Numbered from the stretch's first letter, positions 41,992 to 51,756 are shown. The stretch: DNA of 64,000 nucleotides from Glaciecola flavus (GCF_042646125.1 NZ_JBHRSW010000021.1:1-64000); one strand, 5' to 3'. Notes: generated by a model from the sequence alone, not told the origin. Made by a program: numbers and translations.

Positions 41992-42870
41992 TTGATTAAT
42001 AAAGCTGACGCAGTCGCATATTACCGAGCCCGAAAGCCATTAGTTTGGGATATTTTAAAAACGTTTTTTGTTTACGTTAAACGTGAGCGCATAACTGTAT
42101 CTGCCGGCCATTTGGCTTATGTTAGCTTGTTGTCATTGGTGCCAGTAATCATGGTATTTTTCATGATTATGTCAGCGTTTCCTGCTTTTGCTTCGATCAG
42201 AGAGCAATTTGAAAACTTCATTTTTACAAATTTTGTGCCGACCGCTGGTGATGTTGTTCAAGAGTATATGGGAGACTTTGTTGCCAATGCTTCAGGTATG
42301 AGTGCGGTCAGTATATTTTCTTTATTAATTGTTGCCCTAATACTGATATCTCACATCGACAAGACATTTAATCACCTTTGGAAAACAGAAGTGCAGAGGC
42401 CACTAATATACACCTTTGCAATTTACTGGATGATCATTACCTTGGGTCCCTTGCTAATAGGGTTGAGTATTGCGGTAAGTTCCTACTTAGCGACAATCGC
42501 AGCATTTGCTGATGACTACACTCCAGGCTTCGGTACTTTGTTTTTGAAGGCTGTCCCTAGTATGGCTGCAATTGGTGCTTTCTTAATTTTGTACATGGTT
42601 GTCCCCAACCGCCCCATACGTGCAAAGTATGCGTTTGCTGGCGCTATTTTAGCCGCTGTGTTGTTTGAGCTGTCCAAAAAAGCATTCGCATTTTATGTGG
42701 CGAGCTTTCCCTCTCATCAGGTTATCTATGGGGCACTGGCAACCGTCCCGATACTTTTTATGTGGGTGTATTTATCTTGGATTGTGGTGTTGATTGGTGC
42801 TGTTTTTACCTATGCGATTACCACGACATGTGAAGGTGGTAGCGAGTCAAATTCGTTGCAAAGCGAATAA
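41992..42870 (+). CDS. YihY/BrkB-family inner-membrane protein
   Basis: 292 residues, six predicted helices. RERITVSAGHLAYVSLLSLVPVIMVFF is the family signature, followed by YKTF-like HIDKTFNHLWKTE and PNRPIRAKYAFAGAILAAVLFELSK. The family is often labelled ribonuclease BN or BrkB, but enzymatic activity was not supported; treat as membrane protein of unknown role. The start is TTG at 41992, about eight bases after GGAG. Confidence 0.88.
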   Translation: MINKADAVAYYRARKPLVWDILKTFFVYVKRERITVSAGHLAYVSLLSLVPVIMVFFMIMSAFPAFASIREQFENFIFTNFVPTAGDVVQEYMGDFVANASGMSAVSIFSLLIVALILISHIDKTFNHLWKTEVQRPLIYTFAIYWMIITLGPLLIGLSIAVSSYLATIAAFADDYTPGFGTLFLKAVPSMAAIGAFLILYMVVPNRPIRAKYAFAGAILAAVLFELSKKAFAFYVASFPSHQVIYGALATVPILFMWVYLSWIVVLIGAVFTYAITTTCEGGSESNSLQSE

Positions 42871-42974
42871 AAGCCTTTTCGGAATCACCATGGATGGGGT
42901 AATGACGACTTTGATTTTTAGCATAAACACTTCACCAGAACACAGTCTCTGTAAAACCCGTATCGCTTGTTATA

Positions 42975-43649
42975 TCAACAAAATACTTCATCGAGTATAT
43001 GTTGAGTAAAGTTTTTACGTAAGTAAAATCCTCTAGGACGAGTGGTAATCGGGCGGCCGTCTTTACCAATGGCGTCAGTTAGTGCCTTACCATTCGCGGC
43101 CTTCGGTCGAATTTGCAATACTTCCCCTATGCGAGCTGTTATTTGTTCAACTTTTCCTAGACATATCATGTCCATCAGTTCTTCCCAATCTTGTTGCAAC
43201 AGCTGTTGCTGACGTTGATTTGGCTGCCAGATAAATCCTTGCCCGATTATTCGATCTTTGGGAGGGATTTCTCGTTCACCCTGAATAGGCACCCAGAGCA
43301 CCTTTTGAAGTTTGTTTTTGACATTACTGGTCTCCCAGTGAATACCAGACAGGCCTGTCAGTGGCGCATAACAAACGTAAGTAGTTTCCAGAGGTTGGTT
43401 ATTGTAAGACAGTGGCAAGGTTTTTAATTCGATACCGAGTTCGGGAAAATCTTGCTGAGGTTTACTTCCTGCACTTGCGCCCAAAGCCAGTTCAATAAGT
43501 TGACCACTCCAACCTTTTTCTCGCTTAAAATTTTCGGGAACTTTAACGTTTAACTGCGCGGCTAACTCGCCAAAAGTTAGCCCTGCGATATCCCCAACAC
43601 GCTTCATTAGCTCTTTTTCATTCGTGGGTGAGAGGGCAAAAGACCCCAT
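42975..43649 (-). CDS. mutH: DNA mismatch repair endonuclease MutH
   Basis: 224 residues. Nicks the unmethylated GATC strand after MutS/MutL signalling. The catalytic D-x6-E-x-K triad is D67, E74, K76 in DFPELGIELKTLP, with KGWSGQLIE upstream. MutH implies Dam methylation in the organism. Divergent from rppH, the standard arrangement. Confidence 0.95.
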   Translation of the reverse strand: MGSFALSPTNEKELMKRVGDIAGLTFGELAAQLNVKVPENFKREKGWSGQLIELALGASAGSKPQQDFPELGIELKTLPLSYNNQPLETTYVCYAPLTGLSGIHWETSNVKNKLQKVLWVPIQGEREIPPKDRIIGQGFIWQPNQRQQQLLQQDWEELMDMICLGKVEQITARIGEVLQIRPKAANGKALTDAIGKDGRPITTRPRGFYLRKNFTQHILDEVFC

Positions 43650-43742
43650 TTCGTTAACCCTTTGTTAAGTTATGCTTTGATTAAGTCTAAGTTTATGAAA
43701 GAATGCAGTATTATTAAAGATTTAACGCGCTAGGTAATCTGT

Positions 43743-44279
43743 GTGATTGATACCGAAGGATTCCGCGCGAATGTTGGCATTATTATCTGCAACAAGCAAG
43801 GCCAAGTCTTCTGGGCAAGACGGTATGGTCAACATTCATGGCAATTCCCGCAAGGTGGGATTGACCAAGGCGAAACAGCCGAACAAGCTATGTATAGAGA
43901 GTTATACGAAGAGGTTGGGCTAAAACAAAAAGACGTTAAAATCCTTGCCGTAAGTCGAAATTGGCTACGATACAGACTACCTAAACGCTTAGTGCGAAAA
44001 GGCAGCGACCCAGTGTGCATTGGACAAAAGCAAAAGTGGTTTTTACTTTCACTGAGTTGTAACGAGAAAGATGTAGACTTATCTTTATCAGGTCATCCAG
44101 AGTTTGATGATTGGCGATGGGTCAGTTATTGGTACCCGATTAGAAATGTTGTCTCGTTCAAACGCGATGTGTATCGCAAAGTCTTGAGTGAGTTTTCGTC
44201 TGTAGCTATGAGCGTACATCGGCAAAACTCTCAGCACTACCGAAAAGGAAGAAAGAAGCAAAAAAGCTCGCCTAAATAA
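43743..44279 (+). CDS. rppH: RNA pyrophosphohydrolase RppH
   Basis: 178 residues. Removes pyrophosphate from 5'-triphosphorylated RNA to start RNase E decay. Complete Nudix box GGIDQGETAEQAMYRELYEEVGL plus NVGIIICN and FPQGG. It starts with GTG (MIDTEGFRANVG). A basic C-terminal tail (RKGRKKQKSS) follows. ptsP begins 18 bases after its stop, as in E. coli. Confidence 0.95.
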   Translation: MIDTEGFRANVGIIICNKQGQVFWARRYGQHSWQFPQGGIDQGETAEQAMYRELYEEVGLKQKDVKILAVSRNWLRYRLPKRLVRKGSDPVCIGQKQKWFLLSLSCNEKDVDLSLSGHPEFDDWRWVSYWYPIRNVVSFKRDVYRKVLSEFSSVAMSVHRQNSQHYRKGRKKQKSSPK

Positions 44280-44297
44280 CGACTTGCTGGAAATGAT

Positions 44298-46592
44298 ATG
44301 CTCACGACACTCAAACAAATTATCCAAGAAGTCAGTCAACTACCAAGCTTGGAAGAGTCCTTAGATCGCTTAGCTACTTTAGTTAAACAAACAATGGGTG
44401 TCGATTCATGTGCCGTATATTTAGCAGATTGGCAGTCGCGTAGGTACGTGTTAACTGCCACAGATGGTTTAGATAAACGAGCGATTGGACAGGTAAAGAT
44501 TGGCTTTGATGAGGGGTTAATCGGTCTTGTCGGTGACCGTGAAGAGCCGCTCAATATAGAAAACGCACCTGCCCACCCTAGTTTCAAGCATTACCCTGAA
44601 GTCAAAGAAGACAACTACCATGCTTTTATTGGTACGCCTATTGTGCACCAAAGAAAAGTACTCGGTGTTATTTCTTTACAGCAAGAGATTAGCCGTCGAT
44701 TTAGTGAAGATGATGAAGCGTTTTTAATTACGCTTGCGGCACAAGTCGCGCTCTACATTGCTAATGCTGAAATGCAAGGCCAGCTAAAGTTTTCAGAAGA
44801 GCAAGCATTAGAAGATAAAGACAAAGGAATACGGGTATTAAATGGTATTCCTGGCTCACCTGGTTTGGCTATTGGTATCGGCTATGCGGCTAACTTTCAA
44901 CACGAATTGCGAAATCTCGTCACTAGGCGAGCACCTGATACCGAAGTACAAATAAATAGATATCGCCAAGCCGTTGAACTCACTAGAAAAAGTGTTGAAG
45001 AACTCTCTTCTGGACTGAGTGAGGCCTTACCCGATGACGTGAAAGCTATTTTCCAGCTTTATCACCAACTACTCGACGCAAATAGTTTAGGACGCGAAGT
45101 AGAAAACAAGATCAGAGAAGGTTGGAACGCCTCCTCTTCGCTCAAGTTTGTGGTTGAAGCTTATGCGGCTCGGTTTGAAAACATGGATGACCCGTACATG
45201 CGAGAGCGTGCCGTTGATATCATCGATTTATCAAATCGTATTTTGGCTAACATTATTGGGGATGTCGAAAAGCCGCAAACATTGGAAGCCAACGTAAAAT
45301 ACATTTTGGTGGCAAAAGAAGTCAGTGCGCCTATGTTGGCAGAGTTTCCGCCAGAGCAACTTGCCGGTATTGTGTCAATAAAAGGCTCCAATAACTCTCA
45401 TGCTGCTATTCTTGCCCGAGCGATGGGGGTGCCGGCAGTGATGGGCTTGCCCCATATTTCTGTTAATTTGTTGAAGTCTCAAGAATTGTTCATTGATGGG
45501 TATTCTGGTCGTTTGGTTCTGAATATCGACACAAACACGATGGCTGGCTATCAGCACTTAATTAATGAAGAGCAAGCGTTATTTGAAAAAATAGACAGTG
45601 AAGCTGATGCGCCGCCTATTACTCAAGATGGTCAACGCGTATCTCTGATGGTAAATGCTGGTTTATCAGCCGACTTGGAATTGGATCAATACCGGCAAGG
45701 TGATGGTGTGGGTTTATATCGCACCGAAATTCCTTTTATGATGCGCGAAAGGTTTCCATCAGAACGTGAACAATATGAAATTTATAAACATGTTTTGGTC
45801 ACGCATCCCAACAAAGAAATCACTATGCGGACGCTGGATGTTGGCGGAGACAAGCCTCTCGCGTATTTTCCAATTTCAGAAGAAAATCCATTTTTAGGTT
45901 GGCGCGGTATTCGATTAACGCTGGATCACCCCGATATTTTTCTTGTTCAGGTCAGGGCTATGTTGAGAGCAAGTATTGGCCTGTCCAACCTGCACATACT
46001 CTTGCCCATGATATCCAGCCTTAATGAAGTTGATGAAGCGAAGCGACTAATAAAACAAGCGTTTTTAGAAGTGAAAAGCGAAGCGATGGAACAAGACCAA
46101 ATGCTGTCTAAACCAGCTGTTGGCGTTATGTTAGAAGTGCCTGCAGTATTGTTCCAATTGCCTCAACTTGCTGAACGCGTGGATTTCTTTTCGGTCGGCA
46201 CTAATGATATGACGCAATACTTGCTCGCTGTTGACAGGAACAACCCTCGCGTCGCGTCTTTGTATTCTAGCTATCATCCGTCAGTATTAAATGCCTTACA
46301 GCAAATTCAACAAGTGGCGGCGCAATACAACGTTCCCGTTACTGTTTGTGGTGAGCTAGCCGGTGAACCCAGAGGCGCGCTAATATTGATCGCCATGGGG
46401 TACAGAAAACTCAGTATGAATGCACATTCCTTGCGTAAAATCAGTTGGGTAATTCGCAATATGTCAATTCATGATAGTAGGCAAATGCTGAGTGAAATTC
46501 TTAATTATGATTCTCCGATGGCGGTGCAAGAGGCGCTGTCTGAGTATTTAGAGGCAAAAGGCCTTGGTGGTTTGGTGCGGGCAGGCAAGTAG
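44298..46592 (+). CDS. ptsP: PTS-Ntr enzyme I (PtsP)
   Basis: 764 residues. An N-terminal GAF domain (about 1-160) and the PTS enzyme I modules. The phosphohistidine is H368 in GSNNSHAAILARAMG; the PEP-binding barrel ends with a conserved cysteine (C684, VTVCGELAG). It phosphorylates NPr, starting the nitrogen PTS chain with PtsN. GAF-bound glutamine regulates it in E. coli. No ptsO/ptsN is in this window. Confidence 0.95.
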   Translation: MLTTLKQIIQEVSQLPSLEESLDRLATLVKQTMGVDSCAVYLADWQSRRYVLTATDGLDKRAIGQVKIGFDEGLIGLVGDREEPLNIENAPAHPSFKHYPEVKEDNYHAFIGTPIVHQRKVLGVISLQQEISRRFSEDDEAFLITLAAQVALYIANAEMQGQLKFSEEQALEDKDKGIRVLNGIPGSPGLAIGIGYAANFQHELRNLVTRRAPDTEVQINRYRQAVELTRKSVEELSSGLSEALPDDVKAIFQLYHQLLDANSLGREVENKIREGWNASSSLKFVVEAYAARFENMDDPYMRERAVDIIDLSNRILANIIGDVEKPQTLEANVKYILVAKEVSAPMLAEFPPEQLAGIVSIKGSNNSHAAILARAMGVPAVMGLPHISVNLLKSQELFIDGYSGRLVLNIDTNTMAGYQHLINEEQALFEKIDSEADAPPITQDGQRVSLMVNAGLSADLELDQYRQGDGVGLYRTEIPFMMRERFPSEREQYEIYKHVLVTHPNKEITMRTLDVGGDKPLAYFPISEENPFLGWRGIRLTLDHPDIFLVQVRAMLRASIGLSNLHILLPMISSLNEVDEAKRLIKQAFLEVKSEAMEQDQMLSKPAVGVMLEVPAVLFQLPQLAERVDFFSVGTNDMTQYLLAVDRNNPRVASLYSSYHPSVLNALQQIQQVAAQYNVPVTVCGELAGEPRGALILIAMGYRKLSMNAHSLRKISWVIRNMSIHDSRQMLSEILNYDSPMAVQEALSEYLEAKGLGGLVRAGK

Positions 46593-46685
46593 ATTGGCCT
46601 GTTGTTGCAACCATAAACAAAGATAAACACCCTCTAGTGCTTGTGTTAAAATCATGAAATAGCTTGCAAAGGAATAAAATAATAC

Positions 46686-47498
46686 ATGTCAGTTGGTCAG
46701 CACCTCGTTTTTCCTGATATCAATCCCATTATTGTTGAAATTGGCCCCTTGGCTCTGCGTTGGTATGGTCTGATGTACTTAGTCGGGTTTGCAGCAGCTT
46801 ATTGGCTGGCAAATCGACGACTCAGTCGTATGGCTTGGACAAAAGAGCAGCTCAGTGATTTGTTGTTTTGGTGCTTTATGGGCGTGATTATTGGCGGGCG
46901 TTTAGGTTATGTTTTTTTCTATCAATTTGCGCACTTAGCAGAAGACCCATTGTATTTGTTTCGCATTTGGGAGGGCGGTATGTCCTTTCACGGGGGCTGC
47001 ATCGGTGTGATTGCGGCAGCTTATCTTTATGCAAAAAAACAAAGTTGGTCATTTTTACAAGTTGGCGATTTTATTGCCCCATTGGTGCCGATTGGTTTGG
47101 GAGCCGGTAGAATCGGAAACTTTATTAATGGTGAACTATGGGGGCGAACAACTGATGTGCCTTGGGCATTTGTTTTTCCCACTGGGGGGCCAGAACCACG
47201 TCACCCATCACAGCTATATGAGTTTTTTCTGGAAGGTGCAGTTCTCTTTGTGATTTTGTGGCTGTATTCGGCTAAACCAAGACCTGTTGGCTCGGTAGGC
47301 GGTGGTTTTTTATTGGGATACGGTATTTTCAGATTTATCGTCGAGTTTTACCGTGAGCCAGATCAACACTTGGGACTCTATTCGACAGGTTTAAGCCAAG
47401 GTCAAATGCTCTGTATACCAATGATTTTGGCTGGGCTGGGTTTAATTGTTTATGCCCTGAAAAGTAGTAAAAAAGGGGCAAGCAATGAGTCAGTATGA
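46686..47498 (+). CDS. lgt: Prolipoprotein diacylglyceryl transferase
   Basis: 270 residues, seven-helix membrane enzyme transferring diacylglycerol to the lipobox Cys of prolipoproteins. Signatures: HGGCIGVIAA, RIGNFINGELWGR (the lgt motif) and RHPSQLYEFFLEG. Overlaps thyA by 14 bases, giving coupled translation. The DUF2959 lipoprotein at 40769 would be a substrate. Confidence 0.95.
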   Translation: MSVGQHLVFPDINPIIVEIGPLALRWYGLMYLVGFAAAYWLANRRLSRMAWTKEQLSDLLFWCFMGVIIGGRLGYVFFYQFAHLAEDPLYLFRIWEGGMSFHGGCIGVIAAAYLYAKKQSWSFLQVGDFIAPLVPIGLGAGRIGNFINGELWGRTTDVPWAFVFPTGGPEPRHPSQLYEFFLEGAVLFVILWLYSAKPRPVGSVGGGFLLGYGIFRFIVEFYREPDQHLGLYSTGLSQGQMLCIPMILAGLGLIVYALKSSKKGASNESV

Positions 47499-48336
47499 AA
47501 CGCTTTGTCGGCGTATTATTGAAGAAGGGCAGTGGGTGAGCAATGCGCGTACGGGTATTCGTTGTTTAACCGTCATTAATGCAGACTTAACTTATGATGT
47601 AGCTAACAATGCTTTTCCACTAGTTACCACTCGGAAATGCTTTTACAAAGCCGCTATCGCTGAATTATTAGGGTATTTGAGAGGGTACGACAATGCCGCA
47701 CAATTCAGAGCTATTGGTTGTAATACATGGAATGCAAATGCCAACGAAAACCAAGCATGGTTGAATAATCCCGCACGCAAAGGCGAAGATGACATGGGGC
47801 GCGTCTATGGCGTTCAGGGGCGTCGCTGGCAAAAGCCAGATGGTGGGAATCTCGATCAATTAAAAAAAATAGTGGATAACCTATCTGCCGGCATTGATGA
47901 CAGAGGAGAAATTCTAACTTTTTACAACCCTGGGGAATTTCACCTTGGATGTTTGCGCCCATGTATGCATACCCACACCTTTTCATTGCTGGGAGACACC
48001 TTATATTTAACGAGCTATATGCGAAGCTGTGACGTCCCGCTCGGGCTTACTTTCAACATGCCTCAGTGCTTTGTATTACTAGCTTTGGTTGCACAAATTA
48101 CCGGGCATAAACCGGGCAAAGTCTTCCACAAAATTGTTAACGCGCATATCTATGAAAACCAATTGCATTTGATGCAAGAAGAACAGTTAAAACGAACGCC
48201 TTTTTCTGCACCGAGCTTATGGATAAACCCCAAAATCACATCTTTAGAAGATATAGAAACATGGGTGTCAACCGACGATTTCAGAGTGGAAAACTATGAA
48301 TATCACCCCGCTATCGCATATCCGTTTGCGGTTTGA
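47485..48336 (+). CDS. thyA: Thymidylate synthase
   Basis: 283 residues. Methylates dUMP to dTMP with 5,10-methylene-THF. The active-site Cys is in LRPCMHTHTF, and RSCDVPLGLTFNMPQ binds substrate. This longer form, with LRPCMH instead of LPPCH, matches the ThyA type of Vibrio and Shewanella rather than the 264-residue E. coli enzyme. It overlaps lgt, as is conserved. No terminator was seen in the following 77 bases. Confidence 0.94.
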   Translation: MSQYETLCRRIIEEGQWVSNARTGIRCLTVINADLTYDVANNAFPLVTTRKCFYKAAIAELLGYLRGYDNAAQFRAIGCNTWNANANENQAWLNNPARKGEDDMGRVYGVQGRRWQKPDGGNLDQLKKIVDNLSAGIDDRGEILTFYNPGEFHLGCLRPCMHTHTFSLLGDTLYLTSYMRSCDVPLGLTFNMPQCFVLLALVAQITGHKPGKVFHKIVNAHIYENQLHLMQEEQLKRTPFSAPSLWINPKITSLEDIETWVSTDDFRVENYEYHPAIAYPFAV

Positions 48337-48413
48337 GTTGGATAATATAGAGTCAACGACAAGCCCTTTTATCATGCAGTGATAGGCGGGTGAAGAAGGA
48401 GCCGAGACTGCGT

Positions 48414-48839
48414 TTACTTAATTGTTTTCCATGGATTTATCAATTGAACATCAATATGTTGAAAATCACGCTCGTTGCGGCTTACTAATGTAAAACCATG
48501 GACTATGCTTGTCGCTGCGATCATTGCGTCACGTTCTGACTTAGGGTCTGGTACATGCAATTGTGCGCATTTGAGCGCAATGCTCGTATTAAATGACAAA
48601 ATGCGTTCTGAAAAGGCCTTTAACACTTGGTCGTTTAGCCACATTTTATAAACTGAAGCCTGCTTAATATCTTTTCGCTCTAATTGCAAAACACCCAATT
48701 CGATTTCCAGTATTGAGATCGAAGAAATAAACATATTGCTTGTCGATATGCTCTGAGCCCATTTTATGACGTTTTTATTTGCTCTATTGGTTCCTGCTTT
48801 TCTAAGCTCTGAAATGACATTAGTATCTAGCAAATACAT
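48414..48839 (-). CDS. VapC-type PIN-domain toxin
   Basis: 141 residues. PIN ribonuclease with acidic site residues D6 (YLLDTN), E in SILEIELG, D in ERDAMIAAT and the late NERDF. VapC toxins cleave RNA, commonly initiator tRNA. The ATG at 48839 overlaps the antitoxin stop (TGATG), giving coupling. It follows thyA convergently in an otherwise conserved region, so it is a likely acquisition. Confidence 0.88.
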   Translation of the reverse strand: MYLLDTNVISELRKAGTNRANKNVIKWAQSISTSNMFISSISILEIELGVLQLERKDIKQASVYKMWLNDQVLKAFSERILSFNTSIALKCAQLHVPDPKSERDAMIAATSIVHGFTLVSRNERDFQHIDVQLINPWKTIK

Positions 48840-49087
48840 CAATCAAACTCTAAAGGTTTAATTGAACTGACATTCAGTTTTTCAAATTCAAAATTATCAA
48901 CCTCGGCGCGCATTGCTAACATATCCACTATATTTACAGATTGTCCTGTAATAGCTTCATAGTCATCAATTGAAAGTAATACATGGGAAACCTTACCACG
49001 CTCGGTGATCCTTACAGGGCCTTTATTGGCTGAACGTTTTACTGCTGTAGGATTCTGATTAAACGCTTGGCTAGTAACTGTTTGCAT
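48839..49087 (-). CDS. Phd/YefM-type antitoxin
   Basis: 82 residues. QAFNQNPTAVKRSANKGPVRITERGKVSHVLLSIDDYEAITG is the Phd/YefM DNA-binding fold; the C-terminus would wrap the toxin. The ATG at 49087 has GGAG nine bases upstream; an in-frame TTG 12 bases upstream overlaps that site and is rejected. Such antitoxins usually autorepress the operon. Pairing with a VapC-like toxin rather than Doc/YoeB is a known mixed arrangement. Confidence 0.88.
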   Translation of the reverse strand: MQTVTSQAFNQNPTAVKRSANKGPVRITERGKVSHVLLSIDDYEAITGQSVNIVDMLAMRAEVDNFEFEKLNVSSIKPLEFD

Positions 49088-49392
49088 AATAGGCTCCAAA
49101 CAATGGTTTCATGTAGTGATTATATTACATTGATAGTTAAAATCAAATTTGTAGTTATATAACTACTTTATTTAAATGGCTGGTGGTAGGTAATCACACG
49201 CGAATGTGATTACCTTAGATTTGTAGAGCAGAAGCCTCAAGGTATAAAAAACTTAATTCATCAAAATCTATCGAATACGTATTTAGCTATTAATTTTTTT
49301 CGCGTCATGCAGATAACCCTTTTATCGATTGAATGGTTTTTGACCAAAACATGACACTACCACAAGCTGGTAGCTTGGAAGATACTACGCTT

Positions 49393-50412
49393 ATGTCTTT
49401 ACCTGTGCTAATTTGTGATGACTCGGCCTTTGCGCGAAAGGCAATGGCGCGCTCTCTGCCTGATGGCTGGGATGTGGAGGTTTCCTTTGCTTCTAATGGG
49501 CAGGAAGCCATTGAGGCAATCGAGCAGGGTAAAGGCGATATGCTGTTCCTCGATTTAAACATGCCTGTAATGGATGGCTATGAAACCATGCAAGTCATTC
49601 GAGAGCGCGATTTACCTACCATGGTTATCGTTGTATCCGGTGATGTACAAGAAGAAGCGCATAGGCGAATGAAGTCAATGGGGGCCATCGACTTTATTCG
49701 CAAGCCCATCGATAACGCCAAATTAACGGATATTTTATCTAAGTATGGTATCTACAATGGCGAAAAAACTGCGGCTAAGCGAGCTGCGCAAACTGATGTA
49801 AAAATCGGTTCTAGCCTTGAAGAAAAGATGGATGCCTTTAGAGAAATTTCAAATGTTGCCATGGGCCAGGCTGGAGAAAGTCTCGCACAAGTTTTTAAGC
49901 AGTTTGTCAATTTACCTATTCCCAATGTCAGCATGGTGCACACCAATGAACTTGCGATGACTTTGGCCTCTATCGACAGTGAACAGCAGGTCTCAGCGAT
50001 ATCCAAGGGGTTTGTGAGCAAACACATAAAAGGCGAGGCCATCATAATATTCAATGATGCAAATATTGCCTCGGTCAGAAACTTATTGGGTCGACAAAGA
50101 CATGCGACACTGCCGAGTGACATAGAAGTATTGATGGATGTGTCAAACATTATTATTGGTGCTTGTATCAATGGCTTGTCAGAGCAATTAGGTGTCAACT
50201 TTACGCATAATTCGCCCATTATTCTGGGTATTCACTGCGATTTAAATGAGCTGGTTGCAAACAATATTTCTCGTTGGGAACAAGTGCTCGTGATCGAAAT
50301 TGCCTATGCAATATCCAAAGAAAATATAAATTTTGAATTGCTATTAGTGATCCCTGAAACAGAGATCGATGCCACCTTCAAGCAACTGATCAACGTAAGA
50401 GGGGCTGCGTAA
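49393..50412 (+). CDS. Response regulator with CheC-like phosphatase domain
   Basis: 339 residues from the ATG giving MSLPVLICDDSAFARKAM. Receiver domain (about 1-120, D54 in LFLDLNMPVMDG) and a CheC-type domain (about 140-330). Two CheC active-site motifs are visible: EISNVAMGQAGESL (E..N intact) and DVSNIIIGACINGL (Asp in place of Glu). CheC/CheX dephosphorylate CheY-P, so this could act on a response regulator. An ATG at 49333 is in frame and 60 bases upstream; it is an alternative start. The next gene begins immediately after its stop. Confidence 0.8.
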   Translation: MSLPVLICDDSAFARKAMARSLPDGWDVEVSFASNGQEAIEAIEQGKGDMLFLDLNMPVMDGYETMQVIRERDLPTMVIVVSGDVQEEAHRRMKSMGAIDFIRKPIDNAKLTDILSKYGIYNGEKTAAKRAAQTDVKIGSSLEEKMDAFREISNVAMGQAGESLAQVFKQFVNLPIPNVSMVHTNELAMTLASIDSEQQVSAISKGFVSKHIKGEAIIIFNDANIASVRNLLGRQRHATLPSDIEVLMDVSNIIIGACINGLSEQLGVNFTHNSPIILGIHCDLNELVANNISRWEQVLVIEIAYAISKENINFELLLVIPETEIDATFKQLINVRGAA

Positions 50413-51381
50413 ATGGAAATGGGTACGCAAGTTAGTGGGTCTTCGAGTTGGCAACATGCACTCGTGTCCTCGATTGAGGTGGGGATTGTGGTTGTCGATA
50501 CCAATTTTGTGATCGAACAATGGAATCAATTTATGCAAAACCACTCCGGTTATGATCTCAACGACGTGCGTGGTCGATCGTTATTTACATGTTTTGATGA
50601 CTTGGACGAGGCGTGGTTGAAGAACAAATGCCAACCTGCCGTAGAAATGAATACGCCGGTCTTTATGATTTGGGAGCAAAGGCACTATTTGTTTAAGATG
50701 GATACGGCTCGACCCGTTACCTCGCCTGCCGAGTACATGTACCAAAACATCAGTATTTTTCCCATACTGTGTGAAAAGGGAGCCGTTGAGAAGATTTGCT
50801 TTTTGGTTTACGACGTTACCGATCAAGCAATGAGTAAAATGCGCATTGAGGGCTTAAATCAAAAACTAAAAGAAATCAGTCGTGTAGACGGTTTAACTCA
50901 GCTTTTTAATCGGCGTTACTGGCAAGAACGTTTTGAGCGAGAGTTTAAACTAACTATTCGTAGCAAAAAGCCAATTTCAGTATTAATGTTAGATATTGAC
51001 CACTTTAAAAAAGTGAATGATACCTATGGCCATCAAGCCGGTGATGCGGTAATACAATCCATTTCAAAGCTAATTAAAAAGGCAACAAGAGAAACGGATA
51101 TAGCAGGTAGGTACGGCGGTGAGGAGTTTGTAATTTTGTTGCCAGATACTACTGCAGAAAATGCCTACACGGTTGGTGAACGTATAAGAAAGGCGGCAGA
51201 AAAAACACTAGTCGAACATGAAGGCGCTGAGATTAGCGTTACCATAAGTGCGGGAATAGCTGAGTTTAATGCGGCCTACACACAACCCTTGCTTTGGCTT
51301 GAAGCTGCTGATCAGGCTTTGTATGATGCCAAAAATGCAGGGCGCAACACGGTAATTGTGTCCGCAGTGAATACTGCTTAA
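50413..51381 (+). CDS. PAS-domain diguanylate cyclase
   Basis: 322 residues: PAS domain (about 15-125; VDTNFVIEQWNQFMQNHSGY), a short helix, and a GGDEF domain (about 155-320). The active site RYGGEEF is intact with the RETD I-site. Its ATG follows the stop of the REC-CheC gene with no spacer, so the two are co-translated and probably function together: a phosphorelay output making c-di-GMP. Confidence 0.9.
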   Translation: MEMGTQVSGSSSWQHALVSSIEVGIVVVDTNFVIEQWNQFMQNHSGYDLNDVRGRSLFTCFDDLDEAWLKNKCQPAVEMNTPVFMIWEQRHYLFKMDTARPVTSPAEYMYQNISIFPILCEKGAVEKICFLVYDVTDQAMSKMRIEGLNQKLKEISRVDGLTQLFNRRYWQERFEREFKLTIRSKKPISVLMLDIDHFKKVNDTYGHQAGDAVIQSISKLIKKATRETDIAGRYGGEEFVILLPDTTAENAYTVGERIRKAAEKTLVEHEGAEISVTISAGIAEFNAAYTQPLLWLEAADQALYDAKNAGRNTVIVSAVNTA

Positions 51382-51432
51382 ATAACCTGATCTCGGGATA
51401 AATACGTTAACAGCACTTCGAGACCAAGGGGC

Positions 51433-51756
51433 TTAAGGGCGTATACCTATGACTTCAACTGGACACAATTGATTGTTATGAAGATAATGCATTAGCGTGA
51501 CTAACTCCCTTTTCATCTCCTCGTCATTTGATAGCGTGTTGGCATCTAGGTGCTGCAAATGGAACAATATATGCCAAAACAAACGCTCTTTGTGCGTATA
51601 GACTTCTGATACTCGGTCTTTGTACAAGGTCCATTCTTCGAGCGTGTCCCACAAGAAATGTTCTAATTCTTTATAGTCAATCCGATGTGCCCAATATGCA
51701 TCTACATAGTAGGTGAGTTGTTTCGATTTATTTGCAATAAATGCACGGATTGACAC
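51433..51756 (-). CDS. Conserved small protein of unknown function
   Basis: 107 residues. No signal peptide or membrane helix; rich in aromatic and acidic residues (YVDAYWAHRIDYKELEHFLWDTLEEW...KERLFWHILFHLQHLD). The start is GTG at 51756 with GGGA upstream; an in-frame TTG 12 bases further up is an alternative. It appears to be a real gene from composition and its compact fold, but I do not recognise a family. Convergent with the PAS-GGDEF gene. Confidence 0.5.
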   Translation of the reverse strand: MSIRAFIANKSKQLTYYVDAYWAHRIDYKELEHFLWDTLEEWTLYKDRVSEVYTHKERLFWHILFHLQHLDANTLSNDEEMKRELVTLMHYLHNNQLCPVEVIGIRP

